Below are positions 1 to 8,340 of a stretch of 64,000 nucleotides of DNA, in pieces. The translations under genes were made by a program, and so were the position numbers. The notes under the pieces are model-generated. The model ran no database searches. It was not told the origin of the DNA and saw nothing but the letters and a program-made list of their open reading frames with translations. Within the stretch, counting starts at the first letter, position 1; the number at the start of each line of letters is the position of its first letter. Origin of the DNA: Bacillus cytotoxicus (lineage in GTDB: Bacteria > Bacillota > Bacilli > Bacillales > Bacillaceae_G); the NCBI RefSeq assembly GCF_023715645.1, contig NZ_JAMBOP010000005.1:1-64000 (forward strand), in the 5' to 3' direction.

Positions 1-35
1 TCTTCAACTTGTTTCATAGAATACGTAACATACAT
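1..35 (-). CDS. 5' end of a minus-strand gene, unidentified
   Basis: A reading frame on the minus strand starts with ATG at 35 and leaves the window; the visible residues are MYVTYSMKQVE. A purine-rich GAGGGGA motif lies about 7 bases upstream of the ATG (42-48), which is what suggests a real start. The motif is in one arm of the 38-75 hairpin. Too little is visible to name the product; in B. subtilis the divergent neighbour of spo0F is ywjG (DUF2529), but these residues do not obviously match it. Confidence 0.25.
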   Translation of the reverse strand, partial: MYVTYSMKQVE

Positions 36-37
36 AA

Positions 38-75
38 AAAATCCCCTCGCTTCATTTCATTCACGAGGAGATTTT
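38..75. terminator. Hairpin, possible terminator or minus-strand leader
   Basis: A 12-bp inverted repeat with one mismatch, AAAATCCCCTCG (38-49) against CGAGGAGATTTT (64-75). A/T tracts lie on both outer sides, so it could end transcription in either direction. On the minus strand its arm contains the only Shine-Dalgarno candidate of the gene at 1-35. Confidence 0.4.
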
Positions 76-107
76 ATCGGAATTTTCATTTTTTGTCCAT
101 TGACTAG

Positions 108-275
108 ATTGTTTTTCAACAGTATGACATTAAAGTGATTTTAATGACGGCTTATGGTGAATTAGATATGATTCAGGAAGCGAAAGAACTCGGTGCGTTA
201 ATGCACTTTGCAAAGCCGTTTGATATCGATGAAATTCGGGGTGCTGTACGAAAAGAAATTGCTGTCCAAGCATAA
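108..275 (+). pseudogene. spo0F: spo0F, 3' fragment (5' part missing)
   Basis: The frame from 108 to the TAA at 273-275 encodes about 55 residues including [20 protein letters not shown] and [15 protein letters not shown], matching the C-terminal half of Spo0F, the phosphorelay response regulator of sporulation. The conserved T/S (MTAYG) and the lysine of the AKPF switch region are present. The N-terminal half with the DD acidic pocket and phosphorylated Asp is absent: a TAG at 105-107 precedes the fragment and further upstream lies a hairpin and a minus-strand start. Either a deletion removed the 5' part or an insertion split the gene and the 5' part is outside the window. There is no start codon or Shine-Dalgarno, so this piece is not expressed as Spo0F. 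It sits just upstream of fba, the normal spo0F place. Confidence 0.8.
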
Positions 276-415
276 TCGTGAATTTTTTATTAAAAAATAT
301 GAAAAAAGCGTTTTCATGGGCTGATGAGCAGGTGAATGCAGTTGAGTTTTTGAGTACAAGTTGGTATCCTATGGAGTGTAGAAAAAAGTCCGGTATGTTA
401 TTATACATATTTTCC

Positions 416-454
416 CTTATCGTGGTCATACTACCACCGATAAGAACTTATCGG
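416..454 (+). promoter_or_regulatory. Overlapping palindromes in the fba leader
   Basis: Three related arms lie in a row: CTTATCG (416-422), CCGATAAG (437-444) and CTTATCGG (447-454). The middle arm can pair with either neighbour, giving a long hairpin 416-444 (with TGGT/ACCA extension) or a perfect 8-bp palindrome 437-454. The block is 18 bases upstream of the fba Shine-Dalgarno. It could be an operator or an alternative-fold RNA; no T-run follows, so it is not a simple terminator. Confidence 0.4.
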
Positions 455-485
455 ATACAAAAAAACGTTTTTAGGAGGATTTACC

Positions 486-1343
486 ATGCCTTTAGTTTCC
501 ATGAAAGAAATGCTAAACAAAGCGCTAGAAGGAAAATACGCAGTTGGTCAATTCAACATGAACAACTTAGAGTGGACACAAGCTATTTTAGCTGCTGCGG
601 AAGAAGAAAAATCTCCTGTAATTTTAGGTGTATCTGAAGGTGCAGCTCGTCATATGACTGGTTTCAAAACAGTTGTAGCTATGGTTAAAGCTTTAATCGA
701 AGAAATGAACATCACTGTTCCTGTTGCGATTCACCTTGACCATGGTTCAAGCTTCGAAAAATGTAAAGCAGCAATTGATGCAGGTTTCACATCTGTAATG
801 ATCGATGCTTCTCATCACCCATTTGAAGAAAACGTTGAAACTACTAAAAAAGTAGTAGAATATGCACATGCTCGTAACGTATCTGTAGAAGCTGAGCTTG
901 GTACAGTTGGCGGACAAGAAGATGACATAGTAGCTGAAGGTGTTATCTACGCTAATCCAGAGGAATGTAAAGAATTAGTAGCTGCAACAGGTATTGACTG
1001 CCTTGCTCCAGCATTAGGTTCTGTACATGGTCCTTACAAAGGTGAGCCGAACTTAGGATTCAAAGAAATGGAAGCAGTTCGTGACTTAACTGGTGTACCT
1101 TTAGTACTTCACGGTGGTACTGGTATCCCAACAGCTGACATCAAAAAATCTATCTCTTTAGGTACTTCTAAAATCAACGTAAACACTGAAAATCAAATCG
1201 AGTTTACTAAAGCGGTTCGTGAAGTATTAAATAAAGACCAAGAAGCTTACGATCCTCGTAAATTTATCGGACCTGGTCGTGACGCAATTAAAGCGACTGT
1301 AATCGGTAAAATCCGCGAGTTTGGTTCTAACGGTCAAGCATAA
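486..1343 (+). CDS. fba: Class II fructose-1,6-bisphosphate aldolase
   Basis: Cytosolic glycolytic and gluconeogenic enzyme that splits fructose 1,6-bisphosphate into dihydroxyacetone phosphate and glyceraldehyde 3-phosphate, using zinc. The product has 285 residues, the usual size for Bacillus FbaA. The class II signature HLDHGSS is at residues 83-89 (catalytic Asp85, zinc ligand His86); other zinc-site segments are the [10 protein letters not shown] stretch, HGPYKG and LHGGTGIP. The ATG at 486 has a strong AGGAGG about 8 bases upstream. It lies downstream of the spo0F remnant, as in other Bacillus, and ends in its own terminator at 1361-1394. The transaldolase gene that follows fbaA in B. 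subtilis is missing here. Confidence 0.97.
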   Translation: MPLVSMKEMLNKALEGKYAVGQFNMNNLEWTQAILAAAEEEKSPVILGVSEGAARHMTGFKTVVAMVKALIEEMNITVPVAIHLDHGSSFEKCKAAIDAGFTSVMIDASHHPFEENVETTKKVVEYAHARNVSVEAELGTVGGQEDDIVAEGVIYANPEECKELVAATGIDCLAPALGSVHGPYKGEPNLGFKEMEAVRDLTGVPLVLHGGTGIPTADIKKSISLGTSKINVNTENQIEFTKAVREVLNKDQEAYDPRKFIGPGRDAIKATVIGKIREFGSNGQA

Positions 1344-1360
1344 TTTGAAAAATGACTTTA

Positions 1361-1394
1361 GAAACCGTCTAGCCTTTTAGACGGTTTCGTTTCG
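1361..1394 (+). terminator. Terminator of fba
   Basis: Perfect 10-bp stem GAAACCGTCT (1361-1370) / AGACGGTTTC (1379-1388), 18 bases after the fba stop, followed by a GTTTCGTTG tract that is only moderately T-rich. Confidence 0.8.
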
Positions 1395-1604
1395 TTGTAT
1401 AATGAAAGCGTAAACAGTTTGCAGAATAGACAAATTTCTACTTGTTAGGGCATTTCAAGAGAAATATTTTTGTAATTGTGTAAAAATAAAGGAAACAAAT
1501 AGCATGGACATACTCGTAAGTGTAAGAACGTATCCGAAGTAGTGAAATGACCCGTTAAATTAGGGAGTAGATTTGGAAATGAGTTCAGAAGAAGGGGGCT
1601 TGAG
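1395..1604 (+). other. Long gene-free leader between fba and murA2
   Basis: About 210 bases without a convincing gene. A TATAAT-like box lies near 1398. The only short frame with a plausible Shine-Dalgarno is 12 codons (ATG at 1504) and is not called. In B. subtilis this interval holds the transaldolase gene ywjH; no trace of it is seen. Confidence 0.4.
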
Positions 1605-2894
1605 ATGGATAAGTTGCTGATTGAAGGCGGTGTGCCTTTACATGGTTCGATTCGTGTGAGCGGTGCAAAAAATAGTGCTGTCGCGCTTATTCCTGCGACT
1701 ATTTTAGCAGAAACACCAGTTACAATCGGTGGTGTACCTAATATTTCTGATGTGAAAATACTTGGTGATTTGTTAGAGGAAATTGGTGGATCTGTCACGT
1801 ATCATCAAGATGAGGAAATGACAATTGATCCTTCTAAAATGGTAGCAATGCCTCTTCCGAATGGAAAGGTAAAAAAACTGCGTGCTTCCTATTATTTAAT
1901 GGGAGCAATGCTCGGTCGTTTTAAACAAGCGGTCATTGGGCTTCCTGGTGGATGTCATTTAGGACCAAGACCAATTGACCAGCATATTAAGGGGTTTGAA
2001 GCGCTTGGGGCACATGTCACGAACGAGCAAGGTGCAATATATTTACGTGCAGATGAATTGCGGGGAGCGCGTATTTATTTAGATGTTGTCAGTGTAGGTG
2101 CGACAATTAATATTATGCTTGCTGCCGTGCGTGCAAAAGGTAGAACAGTCATTGAAAATGCAGCGAAAGAACCAGAAATTATTGATGTAGCCACACTGCT
2201 TACAAGTATGGGGGCTCGTATTAAAGGGGCAGGAACAGACGTGATTCGTATTGATGGCGTTGAATCGCTTCACGGTTGTTATCATTCTATTATTCCCGAT
2301 CGTATTGAAGCTGGAACATATATGATTTTAGGTGCGGCTTCTCGTGGTGAAGTTGTAGTTGACAATGTGATTCCGCAGCACTTGGAATCTATAACGGCTA
2401 AGCTTCGAGAAATGGGTGTAAGAGTAGAAACATATGATGATCAAATTGTGGTAGGTGGGGATCGCCAGTTAAAAATGGTCGATGTAAAAACGCTCGTATA
2501 TCCAGGATTTCCAACTGACTTACAGCAACCGTTTACGTCGTTATTAACGAGGGCAAGCGGAACGGCAGTTGTAACAGATACAATTTACGGCGCACGATTT
2601 AAACATATAGATGAATTAAGAAGAATGAATGCGCAAATTAAAGTAGAAGGTCGTTCTGCTATCATGACAGGGCCTATTTCGCTACAAGGAGCTAAAGTGA
2701 AGGCAAGTGACTTACGTGCCGGAGCTGCTCTTGTCATTGCAGGTTTAATGGCAGAAGGAATCACTGAGGTTACGGGGCTCGAGCATATTGATCGTGGCTA
2801 TGAAAATTTAGAGGACAAGCTTCGAGGTCTTGGCGCAAAAATTTGGCGTGAAAAAATGACGCGTCAAGAGATTGAACAGATGAAAAACGCCTAA
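1605..2894 (+). CDS. murA2: UDP-N-acetylglucosamine 1-carboxyvinyltransferase, second paralogue
   Basis: First committed step of peptidoglycan synthesis: transfers enolpyruvate from phosphoenolpyruvate to UDP-GlcNAc in the cytosol. 429 residues, normal for MurA. The conserved K22-N23 (GAKNS), R93 (KLRASYY) and the catalytic Cys117 in [11 protein letters not shown] are all present, so it should be fosfomycin-sensitive. ATG at 1605 follows a GAAGGGGG Shine-Dalgarno. This is the murAB/murZ-type copy; the other MurA is at 42771. Low-GC Gram-positives typically carry both. It is followed by a repeat and then glpX. Confidence 0.95.
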   Translation: MDKLLIEGGVPLHGSIRVSGAKNSAVALIPATILAETPVTIGGVPNISDVKILGDLLEEIGGSVTYHQDEEMTIDPSKMVAMPLPNGKVKKLRASYYLMGAMLGRFKQAVIGLPGGCHLGPRPIDQHIKGFEALGAHVTNEQGAIYLRADELRGARIYLDVVSVGATINIMLAAVRAKGRTVIENAAKEPEIIDVATLLTSMGARIKGAGTDVIRIDGVESLHGCYHSIIPDRIEAGTYMILGAASRGEVVVDNVIPQHLESITAKLREMGVRVETYDDQIVVGGDRQLKMVDVKTLVYPGFPTDLQQPFTSLLTRASGTAVVTDTIYGARFKHIDELRRMNAQIKVEGRSAIMTGPISLQGAKVKASDLRAGAALVIAGLMAEGITEVTGLEHIDRGYENLEDKLRGLGAKIWREKMTRQEIEQMKNA

Positions 2895-2939
2895 AGAGCT
2901 TTGTATATATAAATACAAATTGAAAAACCAACATAAGAT

Positions 2940-3030
2940 CTTTCTTTTGGGGCGGGTGAGGGCATCTGGCCGAGCATAAGAACGGTCAGGGCCTTTTCTG
3001 CCATATACAAAGAAAGTGTAAGGGGAAACT
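2940..3030 (+). repeat. Dispersed CTGGCC repeat, copy 1 (short)
   Basis: Contains the family core: a GGGCGGGTGAGGGC box, CATCTGGCC, an AAGAACGGTCAGGGCC box and TTTTCTGCCATAT. The same order of motifs recurs at 6113, 9372 (reverse), 15632 (reverse), 28376, 28535, 44200 (reverse) and 48541. This copy lacks the 3' half seen in the longest copies. It lies between murA2 and glpX. Confidence 0.7.
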
Positions 3031-3102
3031 TCATAAGGTAAACACTATGGAACCTTATGTGTGTGAAACATAAATATTACGGCTTAAAGGAGAGGGATTA
3101 GA

Positions 3103-4068
3103 TTGGAAAGAAGTTTATCCATGGAATTAGTACGTGTAACGGAGGCTGCAGCGTTATCATCAGCACGCTGGATGGGACTTGGTAAGAAGGACGAAGCAGA
3201 TGGAGCGGCAACTTCAGCGATGCGCGATGTGTTTGATACAGTACCGATGAAAGGAACTGTAGTAATTGGTGAAGGGGAAATGGATGAAGCGCCAATGCTA
3301 TATATCGGTGAAAAATTAGGGACTGGATATGGTCCGCGCGTTGATGTAGCAGTTGATCCATTAGAAGGAACAAATATCGTTGCAGCAGGAGGCTGGAATG
3401 CGTTAGCAGTCATTGCCGTAGCAGACCATGGAAACTTATTACATGCACCTGACATGTATATGGATAAAATTGCGGTTGGTCCAGAAGCAGTTGGTGCAGT
3501 TGATATTAATGCACCGGTTATTGATAACTTACGTGCAGTTGCGAGAGCAAAAAATAAAGATATTGAAGATGTTGTAGCAACTGTTTTAAATAGACCACGT
3601 CATCAAGCAATTATTGAGGAAATTCGTAAGGCGGGAGCACGTATTAAATTGATTAACGACGGTGACGTAGCTGGTGCTATTAACACAGCATTTGATCGCA
3701 CTGGTGTTGATATTTTATTCGGATCTGGCGGTGCACCAGAGGGAGTTCTAGCTGCTGTGGCATTAAAATGTTTAGGCGGGGAAATTCAAGGGAAGCTTCT
3801 TCCGCAAAATGAGGCGGAACTAGAACGTTGTAAAAAAATGGGCATTGATGATATTAACCGAATTCTTCGTATGGAAGATTTAGTAAAAGGTGACGATGCA
3901 ATCTTTGCAGCAACAGGTGTTACGGACGGTGAATTACTGCGTGGTGTTCAATTTAAAGGAAGTACTGGTACAACGCACTCTCTTGTTATGCGCGCGAAAT
4001 CGGGAACAGTTCGTTTTGTTGACGGGCGTCACAGTTTAAGTAAAAAACCAAATTTAGTTATAAAGTAA
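3103..4068 (+). CDS. glpX: Class II fructose-1,6-bisphosphatase
   Basis: Gluconeogenic enzyme that hydrolyses fructose 1,6-bisphosphate to fructose 6-phosphate with a divalent metal. 321 residues, normal for GlpX. Diagnostic segments are [18 protein letters not shown] (57-74) and the metal site [10 protein letters not shown] (82-91). The start is TTG at 3103, 7 bases after AAAGGAGAGGG; the ATG six codons later has no ribosome site. It is placed between murA2 and rho, as usual in the B. cereus group, and forms a functional opposite to fba upstream. Confidence 0.95.
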   Translation: MERSLSMELVRVTEAAALSSARWMGLGKKDEADGAATSAMRDVFDTVPMKGTVVIGEGEMDEAPMLYIGEKLGTGYGPRVDVAVDPLEGTNIVAAGGWNALAVIAVADHGNLLHAPDMYMDKIAVGPEAVGAVDINAPVIDNLRAVARAKNKDIEDVVATVLNRPRHQAIIEEIRKAGARIKLINDGDVAGAINTAFDRTGVDILFGSGGAPEGVLAAVALKCLGGEIQGKLLPQNEAELERCKKMGIDDINRILRMEDLVKGDDAIFAATGVTDGELLRGVQFKGSTGTTHSLVMRAKSGTVRFVDGRHSLSKKPNLVIK

Positions 4069-4150
4069 AACTTTCGTTAGTGGTAATTATAATGAATTAG
4101 GATTTTCTGTCTGTATAGATAAAATAAGAAGTGTGAAAGTGATAGATAGA

Positions 4151-4186
4151 GCGAAGACAAACTTTATTGTCTTCGCTTCTTGTATT
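4151..4186 (+). terminator. Terminator of glpX
   Basis: Perfect 10-bp stem GCGAAGACAA (4151-4160) / TTGTCTTCGC (4167-4176) followed by TTCTTGTATTT. Confidence 0.85.
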
Positions 4187-4200
4187 TGTCTTGCAATGTA

Positions 4201-4230
4201 TTGATTAAAATGAGGTAAAAGGGTTACAAT
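4201..4230 (+). promoter_or_regulatory. Candidate sigma-A promoter of rho
   Basis: TTGATT (4201-4206) and TACAAT (4225-4230) separated by 18 bases. A ~110-base leader remains before the rho start, in keeping with the long autoregulated rho leaders known in bacteria. Confidence 0.5.
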
Positions 4231-4340
4231 AGTGAATATTACTCTACTTGTACTTATTGCCTTTCATTAATATGTATTAGCCTTCCATAATTTCCCTTAC
4301 CCAATGAAAAAAGAGAATAATATTAAAGTGTGGTGTCCAA

Positions 4341-5612
4341 ATGAATTTAACAATTTCAGCATTAGAGAACATGAAGTTAAAAGAGTTATATGAACTCGCA
4401 AAAGAATTTAAGATTTCTTATTACAGCAAATTAACGAAGAAAGAGTTAATTTTCGCAATTTTAAAAGCACGAGCAGAAAAAGAAGGTTTCTTTTTCATGG
4501 AAGGTGTACTGGAAATTATTCAATCAGAAGGATTTGGATTCTTACGTCCAATCAACTACTCTCCTAGTTCTGAAGATATTTATATTTCAGCTTCGCAAAT
4601 TCGTCGTTTTGATTTGCGTAATGGGGATAAGGTTTCGGGTAAAGTACGACCTCCGAAAGAAAATGAACGTTATTTCGGATTGTTGCAAGTTGAGGCGGTT
4701 AATGGAGATGATCCAGAATCGGCAAAAGAACGTGTGCATTTCCCTGCGTTAACACCGTTATATCCAAATCGTCAAATGAAATTGGAAACGGAAACGAAGA
4801 AATTATCAACACGCATCATGGATTTAATTGCACCAGTTGGATTTGGGCAGCGTGGTCTAATTGTTGCGCCTCCTAAGGCTGGTAAAACGATTCTGTTAAA
4901 AGAAATTGCGCACAGCGTTACAACAAATCATCCAGAAGCAGAACTGATTGTACTTTTAATTGACGAACGTCCAGAGGAAGTAACAGATATCGAACGTTCT
5001 GTAAAAGGTGATGTTGTAAGTTCTACTTTTGATGAAGTACCAGAAAATCATATTAAAGTAGCTGAGCTTGTACTAGAGCGTGCGATGCGTCTTGTTGAAC
5101 ATAAAAAAGACGTTATCATTTTGATGGATAGTATTACCCGTTTAGCGCGTGCATACAACCTTGTGATTCCGCCAAGCGGACGTACGTTATCTGGTGGTAT
5201 TGACCCAGCGGCATTCCACAGACCGAAACGCTTTTTCGGAGCGGCTCGTAATATTGAAGAGGGCGGTAGCTTAACAATTTTAGCGACAGCTCTTGTTGAT
5301 ACAGGGTCTCGTATGGATGACGTCATTTATGAGGAGTTTAAAGGAACAGGAAATATGGAGCTTCACTTAGATCGTTCTTTAGCAGAACGTCGTATTTTCC
5401 CAGCTATTGACATCCGTCGTTCTGGCACTCGTAAAGAAGACTTATTAATTCCGAAAGAACATTTAGATAAGTTATGGGGTATTCGTAAAACAATGAGAGA
5501 TACGCCAGACTTCATTGAAAGCTTTTTACGTAAGTTACGTCAAACGAAGTCAAATGAAGAATTCTTGCAAAATATCCCGGCAGATTCAAAGCGATATGTT
5601 ACGATGAAATAG
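4341..5612 (+). CDS. rho: Transcription termination factor Rho
   Basis: Hexameric RNA-dependent ATPase/helicase that ends transcription. 423 residues. Domains in order: N-terminal Rho-N helical domain (about 1-45), cold-shock-like RNA-binding domain (about 52-125, with GFGFLRP and DIYIS), then the RecA-type ATPase with Walker A APPKAGKT (176-183), Walker B VIILMD, and the Q-loop/R-loop region [20 protein letters not shown]. The ATG at 4341 has only a weak Shine-Dalgarno (GTGTGGTGTCC), but the N-terminus [16 protein letters not shown] agrees with remembered B. cereus Rho. Weak initiation would fit low Rho levels in Bacillus. Confidence 0.95.
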   Translation: MNLTISALENMKLKELYELAKEFKISYYSKLTKKELIFAILKARAEKEGFFFMEGVLEIIQSEGFGFLRPINYSPSSEDIYISASQIRRFDLRNGDKVSGKVRPPKENERYFGLLQVEAVNGDDPESAKERVHFPALTPLYPNRQMKLETETKKLSTRIMDLIAPVGFGQRGLIVAPPKAGKTILLKEIAHSVTTNHPEAELIVLLIDERPEEVTDIERSVKGDVVSSTFDEVPENHIKVAELVLERAMRLVEHKKDVIILMDSITRLARAYNLVIPPSGRTLSGGIDPAAFHRPKRFFGAARNIEEGGSLTILATALVDTGSRMDDVIYEEFKGTGNMELHLDRSLAERRIFPAIDIRRSGTRKEDLLIPKEHLDKLWGIRKTMRDTPDFIESFLRKLRQTKSNEEFLQNIPADSKRYVTMK

Positions 5613-5628
5613 TGCTAAAAACAGGTAG

Positions 5629-5657
5629 TTGCAAAATGTAGATAGCCTTGTTATAAT
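5629..5657 (+). promoter_or_regulatory. Sigma-A promoter of rpmE
   Basis: TTGCAA (5629-5634), a 17-base spacer, and a perfect TATAAT (5652-5657), 17 bases after the rho stop. Confidence 0.75.
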
Positions 5658-5670
5658 TTCATCATGTGCG

Positions 5671-5708
5671 TTTCATCGATACGGTTGCGATAGCAGCTAA
5701 CGATGAAA
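5671..5708 (+). promoter_or_regulatory. Stem in the rpmE leader
   Basis: TTTCATCG (5671-5678) pairs with CGATGAAA (5701-5708), leaving a 22-base loop and ending 46 bases before the L31 start. Ribosomal-protein leaders are often autoregulatory; this one matches none that I recognise. Confidence 0.35.
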
Positions 5709-5753
5709 AAACTCTGTTTCGAAAATGATTCAGGGCGGAAGGAGATGAAAAGA

Positions 5754-5999
5754 ATGAAAGCAGGAATCCATCCAGATTACAAGAAAGTTGTATTTATGGA
5801 TACAAACACAGGCTTCAAATTCTTAAGCGGATCTACAAAAGGTTCTAACGAAACTACTGAGTGGGAAGATGGTAACACTTATCCGTTACTAAAAGTTGAG
5901 ATCAGTTCTGATTCTCACCCATTCTACACAGGACGTCAGAAGTTTGCTACTGCAGACGGACGTGTTGACCGCTTCAACAAGAAATACGGCCTTAAGTAA
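5754..5999 (+). CDS. rpmE2: 50S ribosomal protein L31, type B
   Basis: Small protein of the large ribosomal subunit near the intersubunit bridge. 81 residues beginning [17 protein letters not shown]. It lacks the CxxC zinc ligands of type A L31, so it is the zinc-independent type B form, although it occupies the rho-tdk position where B. subtilis keeps its zinc-type rpmE. ATG at 5754 follows GGAAGGAGAT at a usable distance; the ATG at 5703, giving a 17-residue extension, has no ribosome site and lies in the leader stem. Ends RFNKKYGLK, the family C-terminus. Confidence 0.93.
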   Translation: MKAGIHPDYKKVVFMDTNTGFKFLSGSTKGSNETTEWEDGNTYPLLKVEISSDSHPFYTGRQKFATADGRVDRFNKKYGLK

Positions 6000-6012
6000 T
6001 AACAAACATAAA

Positions 6013-6049
6013 GCAGGCAAGTGTATATATCCGCTTGTCTGTTTTTTTT
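6013..6049 (+). terminator. Terminator of rpmE
   Basis: Stem GCAGGCAAG (6013-6021) / CTTGTCTGT (6034-6042) with G-U pairs, then a run of eight T. Confidence 0.85.
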
Positions 6050-6064
6050 GCGAAAATATAATTC

Positions 6065-6097
6065 TTTACCTACTTAGAGTGAAAATAAGTAGGTAAA
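6065..6097. repeat. Perfect 12-bp inverted repeat
   Basis: TTTACCTACTTA (6065-6076) and TAAGTAGGTAAA (6086-6097) around a 9-base centre. No T-run on the plus side. Role unknown: an operator or a remnant hairpin. Confidence 0.5.
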
Positions 6098-6112
6098 TTT
6101 AAATTAAAAAAC

Positions 6113-6290
6113 GACATGAAACCATCTTTTTTTAGGTGGGCGAGAGCGTCTGGCCATAAATAGAAGCGGTCAGTGCCTTTTACTGCCACATGCGAAGTTT
6201 AAACAAAGGGAGAAAGTAACAGGCTCCTTTTTTCCTGCATAGCAGCAATCTATATGTCGGAAAATCAAAATGGATTCATACAGGTGAAAG
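6113..6290 (+). repeat. Dispersed CTGGCC repeat, copy 2 (long form)
   Basis: Carries GGTGGGCGAGAGCGTCTGG, AGAAGCGGTCAGTGCC, a TGCCACATGCGA box, AAACAAAGGGAG and the 3' part GCATAGCAGCAATC ... AAAATCAAAATGGATT. The same 3' end is in the copy at 48541. It ends just before the tdk Shine-Dalgarno, so the tdk leader is repeat-derived. Confidence 0.75.
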
Positions 6291-6301
6291 GAGGAGCTTT
6301 T

Positions 6302-6886
6302 ATGTACGTAATAAATCAACACGGTTGGCTTGAAGTGATTTGTGGAAGCATGTTCTCCGGGAAATCAGAAGAGCTCATCCGCCGTGTGCGCCGTACGCAA
6401 TTTGCAAAGCAAAATGCGATTGTATTTAAACCGTGCATTGATAATCGTTATAGTGAAGAAGATGTTGTGTCGCATAATGGATTGAAAGTAAGAGCAGTTC
6501 CTGTTGCGGCTTCAAAGGAGCTATTTGAACACGTAACGGAAGATATGGATGTTATAGCAATTGATGAAGTGCAATTTTTTGATGGGGACATTGTGGAAGT
6601 GGTGCAAGAATTGGCAAACCGCGGCTATCGTGTAATTGTTGCCGGTTTAGACCAAGATTTCCGTGGTCTACCATTTGGACAAGTTCCTCAGCTTATGGCA
6701 ATTGCAGAGCATGTAACAAAACTGCAGGCAGTATGTGCTGAATGTGGATCTCCTGCAAGCCGTACGCAACGTTTAATCAACGGGGAACCAGCTTCTTTTG
6801 ATGATCCAATTATTTTAGTTGGTGCATCAGAAGCATATGAACCACGTTGCCGTCACTGCCATGCTGTACCAATTAAACAGGGATAA
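6302..6886 (+). CDS. tdk: Thymidine kinase
   Basis: Salvage enzyme that phosphorylates thymidine to dTMP with ATP. 194 residues. Walker A GSMFSGKS is at 15-22, the catalytic Asp-Glu at 88-89 (AIDEVQFF), and the structural zinc site uses Cys145/Cys148 (CAECGS) and Cys183/Cys186 (CRHC). The ATG at 6302 is preceded by AAAGGAGGAGC. An in-frame ATG at 6254 would add 16 residues read from repeat DNA; it has no ribosome site and no family support, so it is rejected. Terminator-like hairpin follows at 6886. Confidence 0.95.
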   Translation: MYVINQHGWLEVICGSMFSGKSEELIRRVRRTQFAKQNAIVFKPCIDNRYSEEDVVSHNGLKVRAVPVAASKELFEHVTEDMDVIAIDEVQFFDGDIVEVVQELANRGYRVIVAGLDQDFRGLPFGQVPQLMAIAEHVTKLQAVCAECGSPASRTQRLINGEPASFDDPIILVGASEAYEPRCRHCHAVPIKQG

Positions 6887-6917
6887 AGGCTCGCTACATA
6901 AGGCGGGTTTTTTTAGA
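6886..6917 (+). terminator. Terminator of tdk
   Basis: Short stem GGCTCGC (6888-6894) / GCGGGTT with G-U pairs, followed by a T-rich run TTTTTTT. Confidence 0.65.
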
Positions 6918-6942
6918 AAATACGAGCAGGCTAGAGACGGTT

Positions 6943-7200
6943 CCACTTTTAGGTGGTATCTAGCTCCGCCTCCTAGGCCCTTGTGTCTAAGAACCTTGCC
7001 CGCGAGAAGATAAAGAGCATCTTCTGCGAGCAAGAACCTTAGCCCCTGGGCCTGGACAGTCGGCTCCACTTTTAGGTGGTATCTAGCTCCGCCTCCTAGG
7101 CCCTTGTGTCTAAGAACCTTGCCCGCGAGAAGATAAAGAGCATCTTCTGCGAGCAAGAACCTTAGCCCCTGGGCCTAAACAGTCGGCTCCACTTTTAAAA
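6943..7200. repeat. Two tandem 123-bp copies of a large-hairpin repeat
   Basis: Unit 1 is 6943-7065, unit 2 is 7066-7188, and a third unit begins at 7189 and breaks off; the two full units differ at only a few bases. Each unit holds nested inverted repeats: AGGCCC ... GGGCCT outside, CTAAGAACCTTG against CAAGAACCTTAG, and GAGAAGAT ... ATCTTCTG at the centre. Single relatives occur at 13319-13440 and 25243-25370. It separates tdk from prfA. Confidence 0.85.
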
Positions 7201-7206
7201 TATAAT

Positions 7207-7236
7207 TTGCGTTTTTTTTGTTATGTGCCATATACT
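7207..7236 (+). promoter_or_regulatory. Candidate sigma-A promoter of prfA
   Basis: TTGCGT (7207-7212), 18-base spacer, TATACT (7231-7236), 36 bases before the prfA start. Confidence 0.5.
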
Positions 7237-7272
7237 ATGTGTATTAGAGACTAGGATGTTGAGGTGAATGGT

Positions 7273-8340
7273 GTGTTAGATCGTTTGCAAGCTGTAGAAG
7301 ATCGTTATGAAAAGTTAAACGAGTTTCTAAGTGATCCAGAGGTTATTAGTGATCCGAATAAACTACGTGAATATTCAAAGGAACAATCTGATATGCAAGA
7401 AACGGTAGCGGTATACCGTGAGTATAAAGATGTTCGTGAACAATTAAGAGATGCAAAAGCGATGTTAGAAGAGAAGTTAGATGCTGACATGCGTGAAATG
7501 GTAAAAGAAGAAGTTTCTGAGCTAGAGGGACAAGAGAAGGAATTAGCAGAGCGTCTGAAAATTTTACTTGTTCCAAAGGACCCGAATGATGATAAAAACG
7601 TTATCGTTGAGGTTCGTGGGGCTGCTGGTGGCGATGAGGCTGCTTTATTTGCTGGTGATTTATACCGTATGTATAGCCGTTATGCTGAGGTGCAAGGTTG
7701 GAAAACTGAAATTATCGAAGCAAGCTATACAGAACTAGGTGGATATAAAGAGATTATCTTTATGATCAACGGTAAAGGCGCTTTCGCAAAATTGAAATTT
7801 GAAAATGGTGCACACCGTGTGCAACGTGTTCCCGAAACAGAATCTGGCGGACGTATCCATACTTCTACAGCAACTGTAGCTGTATTACCAGAAGCAGAAG
7901 AAGTAGAAGTCGATATTCATGAAAAAGATGTTCGTGTTGATACGTTTGCTTCTAGTGGCCCTGGTGGACAAAGTGTTAATACAACGATGTCAGCGGTACG
8001 TTTAACGCATTTACCGACTGGTGTAGTTGTTTCTTGTCAGGATGAAAAGTCACAAATTAAGAATAAAGAAAAAGCAATGAAAGTATTACGTGCACGTGTT
8101 TATGATAAGTTTAGACAAGAAGCACAAGCTGAGTACGATCAAAACCGTAAACAAGCTGTTGGTACGGGAGACCGTTCTGAGCGTATTCGTACGTACAACT
8201 TCCCGCAAAACCGTGTTACAGACCATCGAATCGGTTTAACGATTCAAAAGCTAGATCAAATCTTACAAGGTAAGTTAGATGATTTTATCAACGCCTTAGT
8301 GATGGAAGATCAGGCGCAAAAGATGGAGGCAGCTGAGTAA
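7273..8340 (+). CDS. prfA: Peptide chain release factor 1
   Basis: Recognises UAA and UAG at the ribosomal A site and triggers peptide release. 355 residues from GTG at 7273, the family length; an in-frame GTG at 7264 would add three residues but leaves no room for the GAGGTG ribosome site. The anticodon-like loop is RVPETES with PxT at about 187-189, and the catalytic GGQ is in [11 protein letters not shown] (about 231-233). The glutamine is the substrate of PrmC, whose gene overlaps the stop codon by one base, so the two are translated together. Confidence 0.96.
   Translation: MLDRLQAVEDRYEKLNEFLSDPEVISDPNKLREYSKEQSDMQETVAVYREYKDVREQLRDAKAMLEEKLDADMREMVKEEVSELEGQEKELAERLKILLVPKDPNDDKNVIVEVRGAAGGDEAALFAGDLYRMYSRYAEVQGWKTEIIEASYTELGGYKEIIFMINGKGAFAKLKFENGAHRVQRVPETESGGRIHTSTATVAVLPEAEEVEVDIHEKDVRVDTFASSGPGGQSVNTTMSAVRLTHLPTGVVVSCQDEKSQIKNKEKAMKVLRARVYDKFRQEAQAEYDQNRKQAVGTGDRSERIRTYNFPQNRVTDHRIGLTIQKLDQILQGKLDDFINALVMEDQAQKMEAAE

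Noticed and set aside
6827-7156. Minus-strand open frame of 109 codons with a repeated LLAEDALYLLAGKV-type sequence
   Set aside because: The frame is a reading of the two tandem 123-bp non-coding repeats plus the end of tdk; it has no ribosome site.
6943-7200. Possible CRISPR-like repeat array
   Set aside because: The units are 123 bp, directly adjacent, contain large inner palindromes and have no variable spacers.
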